A stretch of 64,000 nt of DNA, taken from NCBI GenBank assembly GCA_905250025.1, contig CAJNOJ010000431.1, forward strand, positions 3,154-67,153, read 5' to 3'. Shown here piece after piece: positions 12,196 to 24,558 of this stretch; the stretch's first letter is position 1; every line of letters begins with the position of its first letter. The position numbers were made by a program, and so were the translations under genes. Under the pieces are notes generated by a model that worked only from the letters and a program-made list of their open reading frames with translations, did not search any database and was not told the origin of the DNA. The DNA is from Adineta ricciae (Eukaryota; Rotifera; Eurotatoria; Adinetida; Adinetidae).

Positions 12196-15100
12196 AATCA
12201 GACAGTTCAGCTCTCAAAGATAGTATGAATAGATTGCTAGATATAAATTTGAAATGGTCTGAAAAAAGAAAAAGAAACAGAGCTAGTCGATATTCACACT
12301 TTCTAAATACGGAAGACTTATAGTATGTCTTATTGTATCCCCCTATTCGATTATACCTTACGCTGTCTGGTTCTGTGTGAATTTAGATTCGAATAAGTTT
12401 GCTCAAATAATAAACACAGAAGCAGAAATGAAAAGCTAAGAGGAAAGACCAAAAGGACAAAACTATACGAATCACCTCTCACATTAGGTCATGCATCTTT
12501 AGCATTGTAGAGACAAGATTTCTGAGTAGAATATGAAAGAAATTTTCACAATGAACATATAGCAACTGGGGTTAAAGAAGTCACGAGCTTTAGAATGTAA
12601 TTTTAAAAAAAGAATTAGATGGAAAGTGTTAAACAGACTCACTTTCTAGATGGAATCGATTTGTATGTTTGTGGGAAGTCTTGAAGTCGATATAGATAAA
12701 ATTGTTGAAAGTAATGTAATGCTTACTCTGAGAAAAGAAAAAAAACCTAGATCGAATGAACAACAGAATTTCTAAATGACGTTGATACCATTCTTTGCAT
12801 ATAGCTTTTATACTCAGCCTACTATGAGCTTATCATCATGATCAATTTTCTTCGTTTTCTATTGGCTAGCTACTGTTCTCTGACTTTTTTATTTCAGCCA
12901 ATAGGTTTTAGGTTCTGGTTTACGTTTCGCTTTCTTTGAAAATATGTGCCGAGGTGTTGAAAAGATTTTATCTTTGATTTAGTCTACTAAACTACAAAGA
13001 TGCCGCACTGTGTACTAGACTGTCTGCTGGTCCTTTGATCGTAGCGGCACTGCTCATTGAAATGACTCGATGTGTTTACACAAAGCCTGACATCCTTTGT
13101 ATTAATCTTGTCAATCCATGTCGAAAAAAATTTCAGACGACAGCAGATTTGGATCATTTGAATATTCTTCCTTATTTTAGATGATGTTTTAGTCTAAAAT
13201 CTATTTTTGCCTTGCACCTCAAGTTATATATAAGGTGAATATCACTCCGGCTGATACAGATTAGTAGGTGATGAAATTTCTAAGTCACTGATCAGTATCT
13301 TATTGAGAAAAGCCATACTGTTCATGGTAAATTATCGTGCTACGACTATTCGGCATTTTCCTTTTATCTTGAAAACGTGTTGGCAGGTAATGTAAACAAG
13401 ACTGATCTTCGAACCCAGACGTCCTTGTCATCACCTGTCTACCGTTAATGAATTTACAATAATACGTTTCTCCAGACTGTGATTGGTTTCAACATTACGA
13501 AACCACGTGTATTGTTCTGAATAAGAACCATTTCTTTACAAGATTAATTGTTTTCAGTTTTATTTATTATATTCCTGAAAAAAAAACAATGATATTTACG
13601 TTTCTGAGTACTGCAGAGTGATGATATTTGCGGCATGTAATAATGAAAAGACAGCTAGTAAGTCATACTTTTGAGTCACTTCAATAGTTGTAATTGACTT
13701 GTATATTCTCTATGTGAATAAGAAGGAACAAAAGCGTTTCTAACTGAAATAATCTATTTACGCAACAGAACTGAAAAATTCAACGTTTTCTTTCGCGCCG
13801 AAAAAATATGTTAATAGTTTTTTTACATTGAAATTCGAAGGCTTATGCATTTCCTGTTTAAGCTAGTTAAACTGTATTTCAATTGAGAAAATAAATAGAT
13901 CGGTTCTACTGTGAACGCTTGATCGAAAAAAGCAATCAGAACGATATTTCTAATTGTAGCAGTCTACATGAAGTGTATGCAAAACGAAAAATATCAAATA
14001 AAAAAGAATTCTCCTCTCCTAAACAAAGACGCTTCTTTTCTCATTGTACTGAAAATAGTTTATTCGGCTTTTCAAGTTGGTGTTGATAGAGCAATATTCA
14101 ACTGCAACATGTATGTATATCATAGTTATTATGGATGAATCGATGACGAACGAACAAAACTACTTTCAGTTCCAAGAACTTCCTCGTTTTCTTAAAATTT
14201 TCCTCAATGATGTCAAGCTTTCATACAACGCCATTGTTGACTGAATATATAGCGAGAGTATTCGTTGATAGTTCAATCATGATTATAAAAATTAATTCAT
14301 CAACCTCAGGATCACTCCTTTTAACATCATTCCGTGATGTGGTGACGTAGTGTTTACCTCTCTTGTTCGAGAACGCCGTCGTAAACAGTTAGAAATATCA
14401 TATGCTAATTAAAAAAATTGTAAAATCGTTTTTATTTGTGTTCTGAATTCAACCATGATCAGATACATAGGCGAATACAGGATCATGATGATACAATATT
14501 GACATCAAAGCTCGTGTTCCTAGACGAATTGATGAATCTCTCATGCTGACTTACACATCAATATTTAACTGTTTCGAAGGAAGAAAATTTGAGTCTTTGA
14601 ATTTCAATGTATCTATTAGTAAACGATATGTTCGACGAGACAAAAATATCCAATACTATGTATTTTCACATGCAAATAATTTATTTGCCAAAAAACGGTT
14701 TGGCATGTGTTGAGATAGTATGTTCTTATCAGAAATATCATTTAGAGTAAACGAAGTGGCTATTTCGATATTGATTTTTCGAAAATCAAACTCAATGTCA
14801 AGGTCATAGAGTATGAGCAATGAGATTAATACTTATCTACACACACAGACACCGAAGCCTGTGGAATCGTTAGGCATCTAGTGCCATCTTTTATATTGTT
14901 TATACTGGTTGGTGTGTAGATTGTATCAATCATAGAACCACGCGCTCGAAAAATAGTACAGCCAGCTAAAAATGACAATTTTCACTTCACCACATCAATA
15001 ATTCAGATAATAATCTGTTATTGATATAGAAATGATCCGCTGGATTGATTGTAGATTGTTTTTCGAGAAAAAAAATCAAAAGTTCCAGCATCATGACTCT

Positions 15101-15290
15101 CAACAGAAGATATACATTGAGTAGATAAAAGCCATGTTCCAACAAGTTCACAACATGAAAGTGTTAAAACATTGTCTACGGGCAAAGTTTTTAATCGTAT
15201 TAAAGCATCGAATGTATCCAATGATAACGTCGTAGAAAAAAATTGAACATGAAAATCAGGATGATATTTTTGATCATTCTAATGAATGAT
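12196..15290. other. Long gene-free stretch
   Basis: About 3 kb of AT-rich sequence without any frame of 60 codons before 15018, where one minus-strand frame (15221-15018) of uncertain status appears. I saw no tRNA, tandem repeat or transposon ends. The length is unusual for a window this gene-dense and may hold old, unrecognisable relics. Confidence 0.4.
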
Positions 15291-15339
15291 TGAATACGGA
15301 TAATCAAGTACTTTGTTGCAACAAAGGAATTTTTTTCAA

Positions 15340-16520
15340 AATGTGATTTGTCATGCTGTCATCCGTCAAATCCACATCAACTTGTTCGGGATGATAAATT
15401 TGTTTCGGCAGCTGTCGACCAACGATCATGTCAAATGAAATTGTTTGGCAAATTATTCATGGTTAACCTTTTTGAAGTAAAAATCCGATTAAATTGTCCC
15501 AATATGAATAAGGACTCAGTAAACAAATATCTCTTGTTTTGATGTTCTACATAAAGTATTTCGTTATTCATATCGTGCAGATTCCGAAAGTGCAGTACAT
15601 TCCAATGAAAGGAAGAAATTGCTTTATGATTCAATTTGTGGTATGAATCAAAAAGAAAAACTTGATATTAGGGAACAATTCACATCAGCAAAATGACAAC
15701 AACATGTGCAAAAGCATCAGGCACTTATCATTCAAATCTCATGCGTCGTGTTTTTGCTTCGTCAAGATCTTGCTCGTAGAGAACATTCAAATGAAACAGC
15801 AATTTGGTTCAACTACTTGGATATCTTTTCTGAAATATTCAACGATAGATTCTTTGAAACTCCTTCTTTCTATTCATAAAAAGTTCCTTATTCTTCTAAG
15901 ATAAATTTAATAAGGACAAGATTCTGTGCCAATGTAGTTCATTACATTGTCTCAGTTCAAGAATTTTTATTTTTATCCTCCATTAGTGATGGAAAAGGTA
16001 ATGGTCGAGTTAAAGCACACGATTTATTTGTACAAATCAATGGTTGAGTTTTTTAGAGTGAAATCAGCCTATTTGATACTTACAGACACGAAAAACTGTC
16101 AAAAGTTATTCAAAGTTTCAAGTTACCGCTTGCAAGATGTTCTTTGTGTAGCTAAAACTGCAAATAATTGTCTCATACCTATTCGACGGATAAGATTTCA
16201 GGAAATAAAGATGTGCGTTCAGTTCAATCGCTTTACAAAAGAGGAAGTGATGATAGTGATGCTTTAACAGAAAAATTTCTTCTATCTGAACAACAATGAC
16301 CGGAAAAATGTTACGATCTATTTTTTAAGACACTCTACTTTTATTATTTATGAAGAATTTCATTGCAAACAATCTGTTGAAGCACTAGATATGATGATTA
16401 GCACGCTGTGTTCTCGGTCTACTCAAAGTAACTTTGAATTGTGATGCAATGTTGAGAAATTTATCCTTTGTATGTATTCTTGGTGTATTCAATACTTCAG
16501 TTGATAATTCATATGATCTT
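15340..16520 (+). pseudogene. Decayed plus-strand gene of unknown family
   Basis: Protein-like reading continues through stops and frame changes. A frame at 15348-15539 gives way to another at 15541, which reads well through LLYDSICGMNQKEKLDI and REHSNETAIWFNYLDIF with a single TGA at 15694-15696. Further pieces at 15980-16200 and from 16230 (LYKRGSDDSDALTEKF) are again frame-shifted. The composition is that of a soluble helical protein. No family was recognised. The second version from 19620 reads a little further (EEFHCKQSAEALDMMI), so both copies are broken. This suggests real decay rather than a sequencing slip. Confidence 0.45.
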
Positions 16521-17686
16521 GTTCAGGAGAAAATGAGTTTTTGTGATTGGTGATAGTTGTATTCAAAGATTGACAGCTGAAGTACACGCACACACGTATG
16601 ACCTGTGATTTCTTTAATCTATAATCGACATGAATTAGATGGAAAAAAACAGATCACAAAGATTTTGACTATTTGTGACATCTTAAATTCGTGTGCTGTT
16701 CACAAACAGATGTTTTGACAAGTGGAGCGACCTCTATTTAACTATACCGTTATTACAACAGTTGCTGAACCGACATTAAATCGTTCAAAAATTGTGCTTT
16801 GAAATTCTATGGCACAGCCACGATTGGATCGTTGTTTGATAGAACATATTTAGGAACGAAAGCTGGGTGAAACGAATTCACATCGAATGATAAAAGACGA
16901 GTTTTTTCTGTTAAATAGTTCAAACTGTAAAAGAAATTATCATGATAAAAAGTAAGCCAAGCTAAAAGAGCATTTTGTACATATTAGGACAACTTAACAA
17001 TGTAAAGCGGCTTATTCATTGAATTTACTTTCGTCTGTGTGATAAGAATGTGGAAAAATTCTGCAGAGCATCTAATAATCTTACATAGAATATTATCCGA
17101 CTTTAAAACGGTTCGCCGTTCCTTATGTACATGAATTCACAATTTGACAAAGAAAATTCATCGATACGAATGACCTTTCGCATAGAGATGACACTTTAAC
17201 ACATTCCACAAACAAAGAGAGGTGATCATTGTTTCTGTTGCGTTCTATTCGTTCATTTATGAAATAATTCTTTCTTTCTTTCCTCCGGTCAGTATACATG
17301 TTCGTTAGCATGACAACGGCACGCAATATTTTTCTTTCTTTTCTGTTAACATAGAATTTCAAACAAAGAATTAAGAGAATAGCCAATATATGTTCTACCG
17401 AAAATGGCGAATTGCTTTAATTGGTGACTCAGCACAATTCAGTAGACAGTTGCTTAGGTTCTATTAATCAACATCTTCGTTCTATCTAGTGAATGAATTG
17501 TAAATTAGAAGAATCAAATTAAGAAATTACCATGTTTAGTTGGGCCAACCATGAATAGACATCTAGAACGAGTAATTTTATTTTCAATTCGCTTTTGAAA
17601 ATCATTGTCTAGCCATTCTTGTATTTGTTGTCGATGTTCATCAGGAATTCTATATGAAAACGACGATTATGTGAAATATTGAAAAT
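16230..17686. repeat. Block duplicated at 19620-21078
   Basis: 1457 bases, colinear with 19620-21078 (1459 bases) and a few percent different, with scattered SNPs and small indels. It contains the end of the decayed plus-strand gene and the last visible exon of the Rep-like gene. The second block is bounded by n19619 and n21079, so it is a small separate contig. It is most simply the other haplotype, or a close paralogue, placed in tandem by scaffolding. Confidence 0.8.
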
Positions 17687-19182
17687 GAATTCTTACATGA
17701 ATGATGAAACATCATGTGGTGGCGCGTATTCCATCGCTTGGCGCTTTTTAGCAGTTCGTAATTCATAGTCAATGTTTTCTCTTATTTGTTTACCTCGTAC
17801 GAGATATTCGAATTTCAAATTTTTTTTCACTATATCAACCGCTGAAAAAGAAACATCTTTTAAAGAATGCGTATGCATAGAAATGGAGAGTCAAACCGCT
17901 ATTAAACGATTCTTGTTCGAAGGCTGCGGTAGCAACATCTTCTTGCTTCTTTCGATAATCATCCGATGCAAAGTTTTCTTTTTTACAGGTATAAATCGAT
18001 GATTCAATATATTTCCCATTAGCTAATAGCTTCATTTCTTCATTGAATCGGTCCCCATTTGTTACATATAAATATTCACCCGAACCAACATCTATTTAAT
18101 AAAAAGGTTTTATTTAGATAGAAGATTAAAAATAACAATCTTACTTGGAAACAGATGGTTCAAAAATTTGTGCTTGAAGTTGACTTTTCTAGCAAATGAA
18201 ATATGAATCGAAATTAGCTTTTCACCAGCGGATTTCGACGTATCTAAACTCTATAGTATACTCATACAGTTTAAAACAACACGAATACTACCGGCAACAC
18301 ATAAATATCGTATCTTGGTCAAATCATTGGTCGGTGCGATTTGAATTAATGGAAACATTGTTGCAATAGAAGTAAATGCATCTAGATAAGTCATGTTTGT
18401 TTTGATGTTTTTCAAAAAGAAATGGACTCGATTTAATCTGTCGTTGTCGTCCTTAATATGACTTTTATTTTGAAAAGCTTTTTTCCGCTTTGTGTTCGTT
18501 GAATTATCTGTCAAAGTAGATTGCAATGTCAAAAGAAGATCGTTCGAGACCACTCCATTAGGTAAAACATCTATTGATTCATTTAGTGCTTCTGGAGAAA
18601 CGTTTAGCTGATTGTTTTCTCTTGAAGATAAAACATTGGCAACGAAATCAATTGAAGCAAGACTAACGCTCTCCTGCATATCCTGTGTAGCTGATAAATT
18701 AGAATTGTTATTAAGAATTGCTTGCGTGGATACGGCTATTGGATGAAAAATGATCACAGAATCGTCTATGAAAGCTTTTTCATTTTAAAACTATGAACTA
18801 AAAGAAGTATTCAAACAAACCTGAGACAAAAACCGACTTTGATGAAGATGAGCTTGTTGAGCAAGAACACGCACATGAACTATTGCAAGAAGAGCATGGT
18901 GACATAGGTACATCGAATGACGATTTCTGTGCGTCAGTCAACTGATTATCATTCAAACTTGACATCGAAGAAAACGCGCTCGATCTGTAAGAAGAGCAGC
19001 TCTAAATATATCACAAGTACTGAAATTGCTCACCTTCTGATTTCGGCTTCGTCTGTATGTTCATGTTCTATTGCATGGTCATAGCAAAATTTCTTCAAAC
19101 AGTCGCCACAAACGAAATCAATCGATGGATTATAACAATGAGAGCCATTGTAGTATATAAAACTACAGCGATCAATAAACAG
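17531..19182 (-). CDS. CRESS/geminivirus-type Rep-like gene with N-terminal zinc-binding exon, partial at both ends
   Basis: Minus-strand exons 19182-19034, 18984-18821, 18774-18292, 18243-18145, 18091-17897, 17841-17697 and 17649-17531. Introns are 46-55 nt, all GT..AG and in phase. Exon 1 has a Cys/His cluster (FVCGDCLKKFCYDHAIEHEH) like a B-box-type zinc site. Exon 2 is Ser/Cys-rich. From the end of exon 3 the order of elements matches a Rep initiator: a strand (IRYLCVAD), the region of the second endonuclease motif (ISIHISFARKVNF), a helical middle domain, then DVSSF, EWLDNDF and a P-loop-like LFMVGPTKHG at the end of exon 7. The paired histidines of the second motif are not kept (I-S-I-H) and no clear catalytic tyrosine motif follows. 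The nicking site therefore looks lost and the gene may be domesticated or dying. The exon that should complete the P-loop was not found. The family call is inference from pattern order. Confidence 0.5.
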
Positions 19183-19419
19183 CTAGAAGAGAATGAATGA
19201 AGCTATTTTAAACAATGAAAACATTCTCTAGATAGGTGACTTATTGAAAGATTGTAGGGAAGAGACTAAAAAAATGTCATTAACTCGACGCATTTCTTTC
19301 GTTATATCAAAAATTTTAGCGTTCTACTGCCATGCATAACGCTGTTACATCTATGAGAATGAAAAGTATTCAAAATGAATTCCGTCTACGTTAATTTTTT
19401 CTTGTTTTCTCACAGCGTC

Positions 19420-19618
19420 GGGTATTACTAATTTATGCTAACAGCACAAACAGCCAACTTTTCGAGATCGCATGTCGATCACTGCTACAAACACCCACAA
19501 CTCGAGGAGTTATGAACACAAACACCCGCAAACACCCACTTTTCTTAACTTTTAAGAAAGATAAACCCCTGACAAACTCGAAAAAACCACTTTCCTCAAC
19601 ACTAACACCCAATAGCTC
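19420..19618. repeat. Degenerate AACACCC-type array at a contig end
   Basis: Short strings such as ACAAACACCCACAA, CAAACACCCGCAAACACCCA and CTAACACCCAA recur within about 150 bases before n19619. The reverse strand reads GGGTGTTT-like units. This is G-rich on one strand and imperfect, reminiscent of degenerate telomeric or subtelomeric repeat, and the contig stops here. It could also be a simple C-rich low-complexity patch. Confidence 0.35.
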
Positions 19619-19619
19619 N

Positions 19620-21078
19620 GCTTTACGAAAGAGGAAGCGATGATAGTGATGATTTAACAGAAAGATTTTTTCTATCTCGACGATGACGATGGGGAAAACG
19701 TTACGATCTATTTTTAAGACACTCTACTTTTATTACTTCCGAAGAATTTCATTGCAAACAATCTGCTGAAGCACTTGATATGATGATTAGCACGCTGTGT
19801 TCTCGGTCTACTCAAAGTAACTTTGAATTGTGATGCAATGTTGAGAAATTTATCCATTATATGTATTCTTGGTGTATTCAATACTTCAGTTGATAATTCA
19901 TATGATCTTGTTCAGGAGAAAATGAGATTTTGTGATTGGTGATAATTATATTCAAAGATTGACGGCTGAAGTACACGCACACACGTATGACCTGTGATTT
20001 CTTTAATCTGTAATCGACATGAATTAGATGAAAATAAAACAGATCACAAAGATTTTGACTATTTGTGACATCTTAAATTCGTGCGCTGTTCGCAAACAGA
20101 TGTTTTGACAAGTGGAGCGAGTTCTATTTAACTATACCGTTATTACAACAGTTGCTGAATCGACATTAAATCGTTCAAAAATTGTGCTTTGAAATTCTAT
20201 GGCGCAGCCACGATTGGATCGTTGTTTGATAGAACATATTTTAGGAACGAAAGCTGGGTGAAACGAATTCACATCGAACCACAAAAGACGAGTTTTTTCT
20301 GTTAAATAGTTCAAACTGTAAAACAAATTATCATGATAAAAAGTAAGCCAAGCTAAAAGAGCATTTTTGTACATATTAGGACAACCTAACAATGTAAAGG
20401 GGCTTATTCATTGAATTTACTTTCGTCTGCGTGATAAGAATGTGGAAAAATTTTGCAGAGCATCTAATAATCTTACATAGAATATTATCCGACTTCAAAA
20501 CGGTTCGCCGTTCCTTATGTACATGAATTCACAATTTGACAAAGAAAATTCATCGATACGAATGATCTTTCGCATAGAGATGACACTTTAACACATTCCA
20601 CAAACAAAGAGAGGTGATCAGTGTTTCTGTTGCGTTCTATTCGTTCATTTATGAAACAAATCTTTCTTTCTTTCCTCCGATCAGTATACATGTTCGTTAG
20701 CATGACAACGGCGCGCAATTTTTTTCTTTCTTTTCTGTCAACATGCAATTTCAAACAAAGAATTAAGAGAATAGCCAATATACGTTCTACCGAAAATGGC
20801 GAATTGCTCTAATTGGTGACTCCGCACAATTCAATAGACAGTTGCTTAGATTCTATTAATCAACATCTTCGTTCTATCTAGTGAATGAATTGTAAATGAG
20901 AAGCACCAAATTAAGAAATTACCATGTTTAGTTGGGCCAACCATGAATAGACATCTAGAACGAGTAATTTTATTTTCAATTCGCTTTTGAAAATCATTGT
21001 CTAGCCATTCTTGTATTTGTTGTCGATGTTCATCAGGAATTCTATATGAAAACGACGATTATGTGAAATATTGAAAAT
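19620..21078. repeat. Second copy of 16230-17686 on its own contig
   Basis: Flanked by single n at 19619 and 21079. On the minus strand, positions 21041-20923 repeat exon 7 of the Rep-like gene with the same splice borders. The plus-strand remnant at its left end also repeats the decayed gene, with its own in-frame stop. Treat as an alternative haplotype or paralogue fragment. Confidence 0.75.
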
Positions 21079-21079
21079 N

Positions 21080-21196
21080 ACGATATCACGCAATTCTTCA
21101 ACGGATTGATTTAATAATTGAGAATCATTCGTTGCTATGACAAGATATGAAGCTTTGATTTTGCTTTCGTATTGACGAATGTAGAAAAGCCATGTG
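21080..21196 (-). CDS. Exon fragment of an unidentified gene, cut by contig join
   Basis: The minus-strand frame reads well as protein (WLFYIRQYESKIKASYLVIA, then a short helix ending in EELRDIV) right up to n21079. The composition is clearly coding-like, but no family was recognised. It is on a different contig from the Rep-like exon that follows in the scaffold, so joining the two is not justified. Confidence 0.35.
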
Positions 21197-23751
21197 TGTA
21201 TATTACATATGTTTTCTTTTAGTTGATGTCAATCGTAAAAATGTCATTTCTCCATCGTGCACGTTGAAGATCTATTCAATGTGTGACGCATTTTCTTTTT
21301 CAGTCATTCGAAGACGATCGGCGTTTTCTCACTCTCGAAATCATATTGTCTAGCTATGCATTTCAGCTCGAGATTTACTTTGTTTTCAACTTCTACATTA
21401 CAAGTCAATTCCAACAAATCGATTCCTCATGCATGTGTGTCTTGTGATCGTATTCAACTTTTCCAAGTCTGATCGAAGGGGATATAAAATCGTGAACGTC
21501 TATTCCTTTAGATTGCCATCGTTTATACCACACATGTATGTTCACCGTCGTTTTGTATTTTCACGTGTTTCACATATCATTTTGACATCGTTGCCTTTGT
21601 GCTTGATGTTCATTTATATGTACATGTAGTTAACCAAATTGATTTCTTTTTAGATGTGCAATATCTGTGTCGATTTAAATGAAGAAGAAGGCTTTGCCAT
21701 ACTTATCCATGTACGCGATGTTTCGCTCCTCATACGAGAGCAAGTTTCGTTGAAAAAGAGGAGACAAATTCTTCTACATGAGACAATATTTTTGCCGCGA
21801 AAATCGATCTTGACGATGTCGAAATTGTATAGGATGACAATGGAAAGTTTCATTCCTTTTGCCGAATCGGATTATAGTCGAATGAAGTAGCATTTGGTGT
21901 ATACAAGATCAGATGAAAATGACGTTGAAACATGATAGCTCGGTTTAATATCAAACATATATGGTTATTAGTTTGCCGCGTCATAGTCTATCAATATCGG
22001 TTGATTGAATCGAAAATGCTAGACTAACAAACATATACATACGTATATAAATCTATAGAATGAGGATTTGTAACTAATTTAGTATTGACTTGTTGTTCTT
22101 CTTGTTGTCATCACCACCATCATCATCTTTATCCCAAGCAGTAATCGCAGCGACAGCAGTAGTATAATGAGATCGAAATGAAAATGGGAAACATGCACTT
22201 GAACGGTCCAAAACAATGTATCGTATCTAAACGTGTGAGAATGCATGTGTTTAATTTGGTTGAAAGCTTCATTCGGTTCTCTTCTTCATCTAGATTCAAC
22301 GATTGATCTAATGCTGGCAACAGAGAATAGATTCGAATTGAATCAAAATAAACAAGCAAGTGAAGATTTGTAGTCAATTCAAGCCGATGAAGAACGACTA
22401 TCTTCATAGATTTATTCTATTATATGCATGGCATGCGTTTGTGTTGGTTTTTCAAATGCATATAATGTATCTTTAGAAGTTGTTTGTGTGGTTGTCGTGA
22501 CGTACAGTGCAATCGTTGTTACTGCGGCATTGCCAGATGTGTTACGATGACAACGCCAAGGAGTTTATGTTCATGTCAAGTTCAATGAAAATGAGACGTT
22601 GAAATCAAGTATTCTTGAGGGTGCGAGTGTATTTCAGTTGTGAAGCAAAGAGTAAGACTGGCGGCAACGTCATACTATTGCTTGGTTTATCTTGTGTATT
22701 TGTTCATTGAACTGGGTGTGATCAATGTATGAAAATCGAACGAAGATTAATTAATTTTGAAGGAATATGATATGTTGTTCATATTCGGTGACGAGATGAG
22801 CAATGAATTGGATTGCATTGGTGCTACTGTGTTTAATTTCTATATAACATGTCAGTGATGAATTTGTGAAATGTCGAATGCCAATGTCGTCTGTACGAAT
22901 GATAGAAAAAAGAAATAGAAGCAAACTCCACTTCTTACCTGTTGNNNNNNNNNNNNNNNNNNNNNNNNNNNNNNNNNNNNNNNNNNNNNNNNNNNNNNNN
23001 NNNNNNNNNNNNNNNNNNNNNNNNNNNNNNNNNNNNNNNNNNNNCGATGTGTTAGTTCAAGCATTACATCGAACGATATGTAATTCAATTGTCGAATATT
23101 ATCTTTTTTTTATTTCATCGTAAATCAACGATAGGAATAAAGAATGGAATAACGATTTAGTCGAAACACAGCGAATGATTCTTCGGATTTAATGTTGTTC
23201 ACTGAATTGAATATCGTGATATGAATGATATTCGAGACCTAACGAATATGTTATATTTGAAAATTCAAAAATAGAAGACGCTGAAAATTTCAGCACTCAA
23301 TCTTTAGCACAGCTCTCGCTCGCTGTATTGTAAAAACGTATGATAATAAGCTGTTGATGATACGTCGCTATGTAAACACTCCAAATGAACCTACATGTAG
23401 TCACTTTCCTATTCGGCTTCTATTTCACTTTGAACTCCTTTGATATATCAACATAAACAATATTCTCTATTGATCATTGTTTCCCGTTCCTCCTTATTCT
23501 TGATTGATCATCTCTTCCGCGCTAATTCCTTCTCAAGCACATATATATGTGACTGTGTATTCTATTTCATTGCAGTTACATTTTAAAGCTTGGATAAGCT
23601 TGACACACAGATTTAGCTTGCGTATACTTTGAATCCTCTTTGCTTATTTCTTGGTAGCTTCTGACTTCGATGTTAGTTTGAACTTGATTACTCATTCTAA
23701 GTATATTTTCCAGAATATTTACGATTACCCTCTTATCAATCTACGAACAAG
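21197..23751. other. Intergenic with a 100-n gap at 22945-23044
   Basis: Small frames in this stretch (for example 21429-21629 and 21654-21890, plus strand) lack splice support, family features or conserved composition. The frames at 22852-23123 are only open because they run through the n block. A pyrimidine-rich stretch precedes the gene at 23752. Nothing else is supported. Confidence 0.45.
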
Positions 23752-24558
23752 ATGGATTCGAGAAGATTTATCCTTCGAAATCTCACAAGCTTAACTAAAT
23801 TTGAACCAACGGCACCAAGAAAATTCTATTATGTCAATACTTTAACAAAAAATGAAACAATCACCGAATTGATCGACCTTGTCAAACAAAAAACCGAATT
23901 CGTTGTTGAAACAAAGTATGACAAAATCAATGGGTGTCCAAAGTTAATTCAAATCTTATTTGGTCATAAGTTTGTATTGCACACTATTCTTGTTGAAACT
24001 TTATATTTACCAGAGATTGATCATTGTTTACATCATCAATTAAAACGTTTGTTCTCCGTTATTTTATCACAGTCGAATGAAATACAATCGTGGGATGATA
24101 TAAAGTCAGATTTATATCATTTTTTGAAGTGTTCTTTATTCACTAAGCATCAAGTTGAGAAGCTCCAAGCGGTCAGCATAAAAGAAAAATTTGGACGTTG
24201 GTTTGAAGAAAAATGTATCAATATGAAAGTATATGGTGCACGGTCTGAAGAATGGTCAATAGAAGAAGCTTTTGCATTCTTGTTCCAACAATATTTCGAC
24301 ACATCAGTTTCTGATTGTCGTGATTGGAATGTAGGACTTTTTGCGTACTTGCATACGAATTGCGAACCACATCCGAATCGTCATAATCAAGATGTCATCA
24401 ATCTATTGAACGACAACAAGCGTCGATTGATTCTCCGTCAATATGCGATTCATGAATGTACAGCCGTTAGAAAGATTGCTAGCGTTCTTCAAAACAGCTG
24501 GACACGGAAAAACGCAGAGAACTATTTGATAAAATATTATGGAAAATTTTCTTGGTAA
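23752..24558 (+). CDS. 3'-5' exonuclease-like protein of uncertain activity, 268 aa
   Basis: A single-exon plus-strand frame. Residues 26-75 (FYYVNTLTKNETITELIDLV, then TEFVVETKYD and PKLIQILFGHK) have the strand-helix-strand start of DEDD/RNase H-fold 3'-5' exonucleases, followed by a VETLYLP strand. The first catalytic motif of that fold is D-x-E; here the matching place reads E-T-K, so the acidic pair is incomplete. The C-terminal 100 residues are helical, with NKRRLILRQYAIHECTAV near the end. An exonuclease-like fold without activity is my preferred reading; an unrelated rotifer-specific protein is possible. The last 60 nt are repeated after n24719, without their start. Confidence 0.4.
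   Translation: MDSRRFILRNLTSLTKFEPTAPRKFYYVNTLTKNETITELIDLVKQKTEFVVETKYDKINGCPKLIQILFGHKFVLHTILVETLYLPEIDHCLHHQLKRLFSVILSQSNEIQSWDDIKSDLYHFLKCSLFTKHQVEKLQAVSIKEKFGRWFEEKCINMKVYGARSEEWSIEEAFAFLFQQYFDTSVSDCRDWNVGLFAYLHTNCEPHPNRHNQDVINLLNDNKRRLILRQYAIHECTAVRKIASVLQNSWTRKNAENYLIKYYGKFSW

Noticed and set aside
17123-17386. 87-aa minus-strand frame, also at 20515-20778
   Set aside because: Kept in both copies only because the blocks are a few percent different; no splice site joins it to the Rep-like exons and the composition is not convincing.
20132-20392. 86-aa minus-strand frame as the missing Rep helicase exon
   Set aside because: A short stretch (TRLLWFDVNSFHPAF) is loosely Walker-B-like, but the first version is frame-shifted and no acceptor restores phase from 17531.
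22852-23123. Frames spanning the 100-n gap
   Set aside because: Open only because n codons are unread.
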